Shown here piece after piece: positions 1 to 7,813 of a stretch of 34,668 nucleotides of DNA. Each line of letters begins with the position of its first letter. The stretch's first letter is position 1. The DNA is from JBDTNQ01 sp039933635 (GTDB lineage Bacteria > Acidobacteriota > Vicinamibacteria > Vicinamibacterales > SCN-69-37), in contig JBDTNQ010000036.1 in the NCBI GenBank assembly GCA_039933635.1, positions 1-34,668 of the forward strand. Direction: 5' to 3'. The position numbers and the translations under genes were made by a program. The notes beneath the pieces are model-generated. The model searched no databases. It had not been told where the DNA came from and saw only the letters and a program-made list of their open reading frames with translations.

Positions 1-2
1 TC

Positions 3-365
3 CGCGCCTTCGTCGTGAACGGCAAGAAGGCAGAAGAGCAGGACGCCGCGCTGCACTTCCAGGGCGGCGCGATCACGCTCGCGGCCGGCAAGGGTGGGCG
101 GGTCTTCGCCGCGCTCCCGTACAAAGATGTGACGAGCGCCGCCTTTGTGCGCGCGAAGAACCCGCGCTGGTACCCGACGCTCGCCGCGCCGCCCGCCGGG
201 GTGGACATGCCGGGCGGACTCTTCCGATCCACGCGCGCCTGGCTTGCGCTGCAGTCGCGTGATACCTATCTGATCGTGCGTTTGAACGACGAGGACTTCC
301 GCCGCGTACTCGAAACTGTCACCGAGCGCACCGGCCTGAAGGTCGAACAGCTGGCCCCCCAGTAG
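3..365 (+). CDS. 3' end of a gene whose product carries the same C-terminal domain as the downstream Ser/Thr kinase
   Basis: Partial: the reading frame is open to the left edge, so the true start lies outside the window; GTG at 15 is internal. The visible ~120 residues form one compact domain with the landmarks NGKK, LPYKDV, RAKNPRW, PPAGVDMPGG and DTYLIVRL. It aligns end to end with the last ~110 residues of the kinase at 2083-4074 (TGKK, WPYKNL, KARDPRW, PPEGLDVGG, DSYLVLRL). The pattern of short beta-strands and a final helix resembles a PH-like or similar small beta domain, but I cannot name the family. The stop at 363-365 is 13 nt before the cyclase start, so the two are probably co-transcribed. 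By analogy with the kinase, the missing N-terminal part may be another kinase or membrane protein; this is inference only. Confidence 0.8.
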   Translation, partial: RAFVVNGKKAEEQDAALHFQGGAITLAAGKGGRVFAALPYKDVTSAAFVRAKNPRWYPTLAAPPAGVDMPGGLFRSTRAWLALQSRDTYLIVRLNDEDFRRVLETVTERTGLKVEQLAPQ

Positions 366-378
366 TCAGGCCGACGAC

Positions 379-1905
379 ATGTTGCAGCTTCGGTACGAAG
401 AGCAAGGCACGAGCAAGGTTCACCGGCTGAAGCAGGGCATGACGCTCGTGGGTCGCCTGCCCACCTGCGAACTCGTGCTCGCCGATCCGAGCGTGTCGCG
501 GCACCACGCGAGCTTCAAGGTCATCGACACCGAGTGCCGGATTCAGGATGCCGGCAGCCGCTTCGGGACGTTTCTCAACAATGAGCGCGTCACGCAAGAA
601 CTGGCGGTGGCGCCAGGCGATACGGTGCGGCTGGGCGAGGTCTCACTCGTGCTCGAGCAGCACGTCGACGAAAAAGATCTGCTCAGCGAGGCGCATCAGA
701 TCGCCGAGGGCCCCGGAACCATTTTGAAGCCCGTCGAGCAGCCGGCGGCCACCGATGGATCCGACGGTCAGCTGATCCGGTTGCTGGGGGAAGTGCAGCG
801 CGCGCTGCTCAGCACGCAGTCCCTGACCGACGTGCTGAACCGGGTCGTGGATCTCGCGTTCCAGGCGGTGCCGGCCGAGCGGGCGTTTCTCATGCTGCGC
901 GAGTCGGCCGACGAAGCACTCGCCGCGCGCGTGCTGCGTCATCGCGACGGCACCATTCCGGCAAACCCCACCCTCAGCCGGATGGTGGTCCGCCGCGTCA
1001 TGCGTGAGCGCGTCGCGATCCTCGCCGCTGACGCGACGACCGATCCGGCGCTTGGCGTCACCGACAGCATCCTCCGCTTCAACATCCGATCGTTCATGTG
1101 CGCGCCGCTCTGGAGTCGCGAAGACGTCATCGGCGTGCTCTATCTGGACAGCCCGCGCAGCGCGCAGTTCGATTCGGGCGATCTCGACGCGTTCACGGCG
1201 CTCACCAACGCGGCGGCCGTCGCGATTGAGCAGGCCCGCTTGTCCAGCCAGCTCCTCGAGGAAACCCGCCGGCGCGAACGGCTGCAGCGCTATCACTCGC
1301 CGGCGGTCGTCAGCCGGATCATCCACGCGAGTGATGCCGAAGCGGGACTGGTGGCGGCCGAGCGCGATGTCACGATCATGTTCTGCGATCTGGTCGGCTT
1401 CACCTCGTTGTGCGAGCGCATTCCGCCCGCCCAGTCGGCGGCGCTCCTGAACGCCTTCCTCACGCGCATGACCGACGTCGTCTTCGAACACGAGGGCACG
1501 CTCGACAAGTTCCTCGGCGACGCGCTGCTCGCGGTGTTCGGCGCGCCGTTCGATCAGCCGCAGCACCCGCTTCGCGCGGTGCAGGCGGCCATCATGATGC
1601 GCAAGGCCCTGGCGGAAATGAATCGCGTGCAGGAAGGTCCCAAGCTCCAGATGCGCGTCGCCATCAACACAGGCATGGCCATCACGGGCGACATCGGGTC
1701 GCCGCGCCGCCGCGAGTTCACCGTGCTCGGTGATACGGTCAACACCGCCTCGCGCATCGAGGATGAAGTGGCGGGCCCCGGGGAGATCGTCATTTCGGGG
1801 ACGACCTACGCCCGCATCGGCACCAAGATCAAGGTGCGCCATCTCGGCGCACGGATGCTCCGCGGCCGCACCACTGCCCTGGATATGTACGCGGTCGAGG
1901 ACTAG
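379..1905 (+). CDS. FHA-GAF-class III adenylate cyclase
   Basis: A 508-aa soluble signalling enzyme predicted to make cAMP from ATP. The N-terminal FHA domain (~20-95) has G25-R26 and S40-R41-H42, which bind phosphothreonine peptides in this family. A GAF domain (~150-290) is a likely small-ligand sensor. The C-terminal class III cyclase domain (~325-505) has metal aspartates D337 (FCDLVGFT) and D381 (KFLGD), purine-contacting K377, and N455 and R459 for transition-state stabilisation. The second purine-selecting residue is T448, which replaces the usual Asp and places it with class IIIb (Lys/Thr) adenylate cyclases, a group that includes bicarbonate-responsive enzymes. The ATG at 379 directly precedes the FHA domain. 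Its neighbours suggest that the downstream kinase, or an upstream one, phosphorylates the FHA partner. Domain calls are strong; the partnership is inferred. Confidence 0.93.
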   Translation: MLQLRYEEQGTSKVHRLKQGMTLVGRLPTCELVLADPSVSRHHASFKVIDTECRIQDAGSRFGTFLNNERVTQELAVAPGDTVRLGEVSLVLEQHVDEKDLLSEAHQIAEGPGTILKPVEQPAATDGSDGQLIRLLGEVQRALLSTQSLTDVLNRVVDLAFQAVPAERAFLMLRESADEALAARVLRHRDGTIPANPTLSRMVVRRVMRERVAILAADATTDPALGVTDSILRFNIRSFMCAPLWSREDVIGVLYLDSPRSAQFDSGDLDAFTALTNAAAVAIEQARLSSQLLEETRRRERLQRYHSPAVVSRIIHASDAEAGLVAAERDVTIMFCDLVGFTSLCERIPPAQSAALLNAFLTRMTDVVFEHEGTLDKFLGDALLAVFGAPFDQPQHPLRAVQAAIMMRKALAEMNRVQEGPKLQMRVAINTGMAITGDIGSPRRREFTVLGDTVNTASRIEDEVAGPGEIVISGTTYARIGTKIKVRHLGARMLRGRTTALDMYAVED

Positions 1906-2017
1906 CTGGGGTCCGGTCCGTCGGGCCCCGCCGGACGACGCCGTGGGCAATCTTGCGCACGACAATGATGTCGGTGGACGCCGAATCGGCCCGGCCGGCC
2001 CGACGCGCGCCGCTCAA

Positions 2018-2046
2018 TTGACATCCGCAGGTCTGGAGCCTAGACT
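2018..2046 (+). promoter_or_regulatory. Sigma-70 type promoter of the Ser/Thr kinase gene
   Basis: A perfect -35 TTGACA (2018-2023), a 17-bp spacer and a -10 TAGACT (2041-2046, 4/6 match) lie in the 177-bp gap before the kinase ATG at 2083. The expected start of transcription is near 2053, giving a leader of about 30 nt. It is the best canonical promoter in the window and implies that the kinase can be transcribed separately from the cyclase upstream. Confidence 0.75.
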
Positions 2047-2082
2047 CCGGGATCTTGCCGGCGAGTCTGCCGGGCACCCCAG

Positions 2083-4074
2083 ATGGTCGGACAAAACATC
2101 GGAAAGTACCGTGTGCTGGACCGTGTTGGACGCGGCGGCATGGGCACGGTGTACCGCGCCATTGACGAGACCCTGCACCGCGAAGTCGCGATCAAAGTCC
2201 TCAACGCCGAACTGAACGATCCCGAAGTCGCCAGGCGCTTCCGGGCCGAGGCCATCACCGTCGCGCGCCTCAGCCATCCCGGCATCGCCACCATCTACGA
2301 ATTGTTTCAGCACGAAGGCCAGTGGCTGATGGTCATGGAATTCGTGCGCGGCGAGACCCTCGAACGCATGGTGGAGCGCCTCGGTGCATTGCCGGCCGAT
2401 CGAGCGGCCGAGCTGTGCATGCAGAGCCTGGCGGCGCTCGCCCACGCGCACAGCATGGGCGTGGTGCACCGCGACCTGAAGCCCGCGAACATCATGATCA
2501 CCGAGTCAGGGACCGTGAAGATCATGGACTTCGGGATCGCCCGCGTGTCGGGCAGCGAGCATTTGACCAACGCCGGGTTCATGATGGGCACGCCGGCCTA
2601 CATGGCGCCCGAACAGGTCCTCGGCCAGGAGATCGACGCACGCGCAGACGTCTACGCCATGGGCGTGGTCTTCTACCGGCTGATCACGGCGCAACTGCCG
2701 TTCAAGGGCGAGACACCGTTCGCGATGGCCCAGGCGCAGGTGAACGCGCCGCCGACCCCGGTCCGGACGATCCGCGCCGATCTGCCCGAATGGGTCGAAG
2801 TCGTGATGACTCGATCGCTTGCGAAGAAGCCGGACGACCGGTTTCCCTCGGCTGTCGCGTTTCACGAGGGCTTCGCACGGTGCCTGTCGGGTCAACCGAT
2901 TCCCAGTGACTACGCGTCGTCAGCGCCCACCGGTTTGATCTCGACCCCGCCCCGGGCGATGCCCACCGGTTCGCTGGACCGCAGCACGTTCGGCACGGCG
3001 TCGTCGCCGATTTCCGGGACGTCGTCGACGTCTGGCGTCAACTCCAGCGCGCCGGTGCCCACTGATCCTTCGGCGATGGCGCCGACCATGGCAGGGACGC
3101 CGGTCTCGACCATGCGTCCGCCCACCGAGACGCTGCTCGCTTCTGATCTGTCGTCGCTGCCGACCATGGCCTCGCACACGCCACCGGCAACAGCCACGGC
3201 GCCGGTCGTGCCGGTGGCGGTGCCCATTCCGGTTGCGCCCGTCCCTCCAGTGGCGGAAGCGTCGATTCCTGTGACGAGCCAACGCCCGCAGAGGGGCCAG
3301 GCAAGAAGATCCAGTTCGATGGGCCTCGTGGCCGGTGCCGCCGCCGCGGTCCTGGTGCTTGGAGCGGCCGGAGGCCTCTGGTGGCGCTCGCGGCATGCTG
3401 AACTCCCTCCTGAGCCACCGGCCGTCGTCGAACCTGCACCGGAACCGCTTGTGCCGGCTGCGACTCCAGCGCCGCCGGTGACGGGGGCCACATCCACCGC
3501 TCCCGCACCGGGAGCCAGCGCTACGACGACTGCACCGCCGCCGCTGACCGCGCCGAAGGCGGCCGTGCCCGGAACGACGACGCCTGACGCCGGCCGTAGC
3601 GGCACGATGCCGCCAGCCACGGCCGCGACCGCCCGCAACGCTTCGGCGTCACCTGGCCGGGGATCCGTTGTCGAAGAGACGCCTGTCGAAGTGCGCGAAG
3701 TGAAGATGTTGATCGTCACGGGCAAGAAGACGAAGGACGACGACGTGTTCGTGAGCTTCGCGAATGGTCAGGTGTCCGTCCTGCACAAGGAGCGCGGCAC
3801 GCCCTTGATGGCGTGGCCGTACAAGAACCTGCTGCACGCGACCTACGTCAAGGCCCGCGATCCGCGCTGGGATACGTCGTTTGCCTCCCCCCCGGAAGGA
3901 CTCGACGTCGGTGGTGTCCTGCGCACGTCCAAGAACTGGTTCGTGCTCCAGAATCACGACAGCTACCTGGTGCTCAGGTTGTCCGACGCGAACTACGCGC
4001 GCGTGATCGAGTTAGTCGAGGCCCGAGCCGGCATCCGCGTCAGCCGCCCGCAGGCAGATTCCGACAAGAACTAG
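2083..4074 (+). CDS. Transmembrane PknB-type Ser/Thr protein kinase with extracytoplasmic C-terminal domain
   Basis: A 663-aa eukaryotic-like kinase. The kinase domain (~8-270) is complete: Gly-loop GRGGMGTVY (16-24), ATP-binding K38 (AIKVL), catalytic loop HRDLKPAN with D131, DFG D149, and the MAPEQ activation-segment end. A Pro/Thr/Ser/Ala-rich linker (~275-405) leads to one membrane helix (~413-434), followed by a second Pro/Thr-rich stretch (~440-540). A C-terminal domain (~545-655) has no PASTA repeats and is homologous to the partial protein at the left edge. Topology predicts the kinase inside and the C-terminal domain outside the cytoplasmic membrane, where it may sense an unknown signal. 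The next gene starts only 7 nt downstream. Kinase activity is well supported; substrates are unknown, with the FHA protein upstream an obvious candidate partner. Confidence 0.95.
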   Translation: MVGQNIGKYRVLDRVGRGGMGTVYRAIDETLHREVAIKVLNAELNDPEVARRFRAEAITVARLSHPGIATIYELFQHEGQWLMVMEFVRGETLERMVERLGALPADRAAELCMQSLAALAHAHSMGVVHRDLKPANIMITESGTVKIMDFGIARVSGSEHLTNAGFMMGTPAYMAPEQVLGQEIDARADVYAMGVVFYRLITAQLPFKGETPFAMAQAQVNAPPTPVRTIRADLPEWVEVVMTRSLAKKPDDRFPSAVAFHEGFARCLSGQPIPSDYASSAPTGLISTPPRAMPTGSLDRSTFGTASSPISGTSSTSGVNSSAPVPTDPSAMAPTMAGTPVSTMRPPTETLLASDLSSLPTMASHTPPATATAPVVPVAVPIPVAPVPPVAEASIPVTSQRPQRGQARRSSSMGLVAGAAAAVLVLGAAGGLWWRSRHAELPPEPPAVVEPAPEPLVPAATPAPPVTGATSTAPAPGASATTTAPPPLTAPKAAVPGTTTPDAGRSGTMPPATAATARNASASPGRGSVVEETPVEVREVKMLIVTGKKTKDDDVFVSFANGQVSVLHKERGTPLMAWPYKNLLHATYVKARDPRWDTSFASPPEGLDVGGVLRTSKNWFVLQNHDSYLVLRLSDANYARVIELVEARAGIRVSRPQADSDKN

Positions 4075-4081
4075 CGGTCCC

Positions 4082-5092
4082 ATGAGACGCGGCGCCGGCC
4101 CGTTGTTCCGCCTAGGCGCCGTTCTGGCCCTCGTCGTATGTGTCGACGTCAGCGGCAGGGCGGCGCCCCAGTGGTTCGGGTCGCGCCGGCCGCGCGTGAC
4201 CGAAGCGTCGATCCGCGGCCACATGGAGATGCTTGCCGGCGACGCGATGAACGGACGCGCCAGCGGCACGCGCGACGAGTGGCTCGCTGCGGTGTACATC
4301 GGCTCCCAGCTTCGGGGTTGGGGACTCACGCCGCTCGGAGACGATGGCGGGTTCGTGCAGACCGTGGAGATCCCTCAAGAAGGAGGAAACGATCGACGTC
4401 CGGTCCGCACGTGGAACGCGATCGGGAAGATCGAAGGGCGTCACCCGACGCGGCGGCGCGAGGTGATTCTCTTGAGTGCTCATCTCGATCACCTCGGCGC
4501 GCGTGGGAATGCTGACGACCGCATTTACAACGGCGCGGATGATGACGCCTCCGGGTCGACGGCCGTGCTGGAGTTTGCGCGCGTTCTGGCGTCCGGATCG
4601 GCGCCGGAGCGCACGGTGATCTTCGTGTGGTTCGGCAGCGAGGAAGTGGGCGGTTTTGGCGCCGCGCATTTTCTGGAGCACCCGCCCGTGCCCCTCCCGT
4701 CGATCGTGGCAAACCTCGAGTTCGAGATGATTGGCCGCCCCGATCCGCTCGTGCCGCCGCGCACCGCCTGGCTCGCCGGGTACGAGCGGACGACGCTGGG
4801 ACCGGCGCTGGCGGCGCATGGCGCTCGACTGGTGGCTGATCCCCATCCGGAGCAGAAGTTCTTCCAGCGCTCGGACAACATCGCGCTGGCGCGACGCGGC
4901 GTCGTCGCTCAGGGCCTATCGAGCTACGGGCTGCACCCGCAATATCACACACCCCAGGACGATCTTGCGCACATCGACTTCGTCCACATGACGGCCATCA
5001 TCCAATCGCTTGTCGCGCCCATCGAGTGGCTTGCGAACTCGTCATTCGTGCCCGCCTGGCGTCCGGGCGGGCGGCCGAATCCGAGCCGATGA
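4082..5092 (+). CDS. Secreted M28 family zinc aminopeptidase
   Basis: A 336-aa exported metallopeptidase that should release N-terminal amino acids using two zinc ions. The first ~28 residues form a signal peptide. M28 metal-site motifs appear in order: H134 in SAHLDHLG, bridging D153 in GADDDASG, E187-E188 in GSEEVGGFG (general base and ligand), and H289 in QYHTPQDD. At the fourth position, where M28 enzymes usually have Asp in a DMVGR-like motif, this protein reads NLEFEMIGRPD. Glu therefore probably serves as the ligand, as in some M28 subgroups. It starts 7 nt after the kinase stop and overlaps the next gene by 4 nt (ATGA), so translation of the pair is probably coupled. The substrate is unknown. 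Confidence 0.9.
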   Translation: MRRGAGPLFRLGAVLALVVCVDVSGRAAPQWFGSRRPRVTEASIRGHMEMLAGDAMNGRASGTRDEWLAAVYIGSQLRGWGLTPLGDDGGFVQTVEIPQEGGNDRRPVRTWNAIGKIEGRHPTRRREVILLSAHLDHLGARGNADDRIYNGADDDASGSTAVLEFARVLASGSAPERTVIFVWFGSEEVGGFGAAHFLEHPPVPLPSIVANLEFEMIGRPDPLVPPRTAWLAGYERTTLGPALAAHGARLVADPHPEQKFFQRSDNIALARRGVVAQGLSSYGLHPQYHTPQDDLAHIDFVHMTAIIQSLVAPIEWLANSSFVPAWRPGGRPNPSR

Positions 5093-6039
5093 AAGTGGTG
5101 GTCGCAGGCGGCACCGGCCAGGTTGGGACGCTGCTTGCGAGAGCGCTCCATCGCGAGGGGCACGAGGTAACGGCGCTGGGACGGCACCCAGCCAGGGCTG
5201 CGTGGCGCATTGCGGCATGGGACCCGCTCCGTCTCGACGGATGGCCCCGTGAGATCGACGGCGCCGACGTCGTGGTCAATCTTGCGGGGCGAAGTGTGAA
5301 TTGCCGCTACACGCTGGCGAATCGGCGCGACATCTTCGAATCGCGCACGAGGTCGGTCGCAGCCATTGGACGCGCGATTTTGATGGCGGAACGCCCGCCG
5401 GCCGTATGGCTGCAGGCGAGCACCGCGACGATTTACGCGCACACGTACGGACCACCGCATGACGAGACGACTGGCGTCATCGGCGGACAGGAACCCCATA
5501 CGCCGGACACGTGGAAGTTCAGCATTGATGTGGCGACGGCGTGGGAACGCGCGTTCGATGCCGCGGATGTCGGCGCCACGCGGAAGGTGGCGCTCCGGAG
5601 CGCCATGATCATGAGTCCCGACGCGGGCGGGATCTTCGACACATTGCTGGGACTTGTACGACGGGGCCTCGGCGGCACCTCTGGTGATGGGCGGCAGTAC
5701 CTGTCGTGGATCCACGACGTGGACTTCGTGCGGGCGCTGGAGTGGATCATCGCCCGTCCGCAGTTCTCGGGTCCCGTGAACATCGCCTCGCCGTCGCCGC
5801 TGCCGAACAAAGTGTTCATGACTGAACTTCGACGAGCGTGGGGCACGTCCATCGGTTTGCCGGCATCGCGCTGGATGCTCGAAATCGGCGCGTTCCTCAT
5901 GCGAACGGAGTCAGAACTGGCCCTGAAGAGCCGGCGCGTCGTACCCGGACGCCTGCTCCAGGATGGATTCGTGTTCACCTACCCCGACTGGCCCGCCGCC
6001 GCGCGCGATCTGTGCCGGCGGTGGCGCGAAGGGCGCTGA
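5089..6039 (+). CDS. TIGR01777 / YfcH-type NAD(P)-binding epimerase
   Basis: A 316-aa short-chain dehydrogenase-like protein of the extended, epimerase type. The Rossmann nucleotide-binding loop is GGTGQVG at residues 7-13. Further family hallmarks are VVVNLAGRSVNCRY, a region with the STATIY motif, and the YLSWIHDVDFVRAL segment followed by a C-terminal helix with FPDW-like spacing (TYPDWPAA). The ATG at 5089 is chosen over upstream in-frame starts because it begins directly at the first beta-strand (MKVVVAGG) and overlaps the preceding stop as ATGA. YfcH-like proteins have no firmly established substrate; some are linked to cell division or carbohydrate metabolism, but nothing here decides that. 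Confidence 0.88.
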   Translation: MKVVVAGGTGQVGTLLARALHREGHEVTALGRHPARAAWRIAAWDPLRLDGWPREIDGADVVVNLAGRSVNCRYTLANRRDIFESRTRSVAAIGRAILMAERPPAVWLQASTATIYAHTYGPPHDETTGVIGGQEPHTPDTWKFSIDVATAWERAFDAADVGATRKVALRSAMIMSPDAGGIFDTLLGLVRRGLGGTSGDGRQYLSWIHDVDFVRALEWIIARPQFSGPVNIASPSPLPNKVFMTELRRAWGTSIGLPASRWMLEIGAFLMRTESELALKSRRVVPGRLLQDGFVFTYPDWPAAARDLCRRWREGR

Positions 6040-6056
6040 GGCTGGTCGTGACGCGA

Positions 6057-6062
6057 TAAAAT
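6057..6062 (+). promoter_or_regulatory. -10 element of a predicted leaderless transcript of the M20 peptidase gene
   Basis: TAAAAT ends 6 nt before the ATG at 6069, so the standard +1 position falls on the A of the start codon. There is no Shine-Dalgarno sequence in the gap and no convincing -35 at 16-18 bp. Confidence 0.5.
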
Positions 6063-6068
6063 GACGGC

Positions 6069-7448
6069 ATGTCTTCCGTTCAGGTCCTCGACTTCATCCA
6101 CGCCAATCGCGATCGCTTTCTCGACGAACTGAAGGATTTTCTCGCGATCCCTTCCATCAGCGCGTTGCCGGAACACGGGGCAGACGTGCGGCGCTGCGCG
6201 GAGTGGACCGCCGAGGAAATGCGACGAATCGGGCTGCAGAACGTCAGCCTCATGGAAACGCCGGGCAATCCGATCGTCTACGCCGACTGGCTGGGGGCGC
6301 CCGGGGCGCCGACGGTGCTGTTCTACGGACACTACGACGTGCAGCCGGTCGACCCGCTGGAACTCTGGGAGTCGCCGCCGTTCGAAGCCACGATTCGTGA
6401 CGGCGAGATCTACGCCCGCGGCGCCGCCGACGACAAGGGGCAGGTCTTCATGCACCTCAAGGCCATCGAAGCGCACCTGGTGAAAGGCGGCCGACTCCCC
6501 GTCAACATCCGGCTCATCATCGAAGGCGAAGAGGAGGTTGGGTCCGTCAACCTCGATAACTTCATTCGCGCGAACACGTCCCTCCTGCAGGCCGACGTCG
6601 TCGTGATTTCGGATTCGGCGATGTTCGATCACGACGTGCCGTCGATCTGCTACGCCCTCCGCGGGCTCGTGTACTACCAGATCGATCTGCGCGGGACGCT
6701 GAGCGACCTGCACTCCGGTGTCTTCGGAGGCGCCGTGGCGAATCCTGCGATGGTGCTGGCGCAGATCCTGGCGCAGATGAAGGACAAGAGCGGCAAAGTC
6801 AGGATTCCCGGCTTCTACGACGATGTCCTGCCGTTGTCGGATGAGGAACGCGCAGCGTGGCAGACGCTGCCGTTCAACGAGAAGAAGTACCGAAAGGACC
6901 TGGGCGCGCCGAAGCTCGCGGGAGAGGCGGGTTACAGCGTGCTGGAACGTGTGTGGGCCCGGCCGACGTTCGAGGTCAACGGGCTGTTGAGCGGCTTCAC
7001 CGGCGACGGAGCCAAGACCGTGATTCCGGCGATAGCCATGACCAAGGTCAGCATGCGCCTCGTGTCGAACCAGGATCCGGACAGAATTGGCGAGCTGTTC
7101 GAGGCGTATCTGAAGAAGGTGACTCCTAAGACGGTGGAGTTGACCATCACGAGAATGCACGGCGGTAAGCCCTGGATTGCCGGGTATGACACCGCGTTTG
7201 TGCGCGCTGCGGGGCGCGCGATCGAGCAGGGCTTCGGCAAGGCGCCGGTGTTCTGCCGCGAGGGGGGATCCATCCCGGTCGTCTCGACCTTCAAGGAAGA
7301 GCTGGGCCTGCCGGCGGTGCTGTTCGGTATCGGGTTGCCCGATGAGAACGCTCACGCCCCGAACGAGCGACTCGAGGTCAGCAACTTCCACAACGGCATC
7401 CTGGCGTCAGCCATCCTGTACGACGAGATCGCGGCGACGAGGACCTAG
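6069..7448 (+). CDS. M20 family dipeptidase / metallopeptidase
   Basis: A 459-aa cytoplasmic (no signal peptide) two-zinc peptidase of the M20/M25/M40 family, dipeptidase-like subgroup with a lid domain. Metal-site motifs are H88 and D90 in YGHYDVQP, bridging D121 in AADDKG, general base and ligand E154-E155 in EGEEEVGS, an SD pair (VVISDSAMFD), and the terminal His in NAHAPNE. The dimerisation/lid insertion includes DLHSGVFGGAVANPA. The reaction is predicted to be hydrolysis of dipeptides or short peptides. Its length matches carnosinase/dipeptidase-like members. The ATG at 6069 is supported by the -10 element just upstream. The stop at 7446-7448 is immediately followed by the broken end of a minus-strand hydrolase remnant. 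Confidence 0.93.
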   Translation: MSSVQVLDFIHANRDRFLDELKDFLAIPSISALPEHGADVRRCAEWTAEEMRRIGLQNVSLMETPGNPIVYADWLGAPGAPTVLFYGHYDVQPVDPLELWESPPFEATIRDGEIYARGAADDKGQVFMHLKAIEAHLVKGGRLPVNIRLIIEGEEEVGSVNLDNFIRANTSLLQADVVVISDSAMFDHDVPSICYALRGLVYYQIDLRGTLSDLHSGVFGGAVANPAMVLAQILAQMKDKSGKVRIPGFYDDVLPLSDEERAAWQTLPFNEKKYRKDLGAPKLAGEAGYSVLERVWARPTFEVNGLLSGFTGDGAKTVIPAIAMTKVSMRLVSNQDPDRIGELFEAYLKKVTPKTVELTITRMHGGKPWIAGYDTAFVRAAGRAIEQGFGKAPVFCREGGSIPVVSTFKEELGLPAVLFGIGLPDENAHAPNERLEVSNFHNGILASAILYDEIAATRT

Positions 7449-7659
7449 CCTTGCCGGTATGGGTGCTCGGGCCGATGCCGCGGTTGTCAAACGTCACGCA
7501 CGAGAATCGGGACGAAAGTTCCTCGACCTGCGGCGTCCATCCATCTGCGCCGAGGCCCACGCCTTGAATGAGCAGGACGGCGGGGCCGTCTCCGGTGACG
7601 TGGCAACGGATCCTGGCGTCGGGAAGGAAGACATCCTGCGTCCTCGTGGCTAAGCGCAT
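7449..7659 (-). pseudogene. Truncated alpha/beta-hydrolase, N-terminal remnant
   Basis: Reading from an ATG at 7659 on the minus strand, ~70 residues match the start of an alpha/beta hydrolase: a strand-rich N-terminus, the oxyanion region VLLIQGVGLGADGW, then WTPQVEELSSRF and CVTFDNRGIGPS. Homology stops at about 7453, within a few nucleotides of the M20 stop codon. The frame then runs into antisense sequence of the M20 gene. The nucleophile elbow, acid and histidine are absent, so the product cannot be an active hydrolase. The junction suggests a deletion or rearrangement that joined the M20 gene to the middle of this gene. The 365-bp gap between the M20 and first GGDEF genes holds only this remnant plus 154 bp with no gene that I can support. 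Confidence 0.75.
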
Positions 7660-7813
7660 GGTTCAAGCGTATCGAATCTTACGAACTCGAAAGTCAGGCG
7701 ACAGATTCGAAATTGACCTTCGACCGTTTCTGCCATGTTGCGCAGATCGCGACGAGGGCTGGCGCCCTCGAACGAGTTGCGACGCGCGAATGGACACCTG
7801 AATTTCGGAGGGC

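Noticed and set aside
643..1965. A 440-codon open frame on the minus strand
   Set aside because: It is antisense to the cyclase with its FHA, GAF and catalytic motifs. High GC keeps the opposite frame open; its product is rich in His, Arg and Glu and shows no domain.
5979..7391. A 470-codon open frame on the minus strand
   Set aside because: Antisense shadow of the M20 peptidase, with low-complexity Arg/His/Val composition and no start or domain signals.
7704..7735. TTGACC near 7706 as a -35 for the first GGDEF gene
   Set aside because: No acceptable -10 lies 16-18 bp downstream (the sequence reads TGTTGC), so I do not call a promoter.
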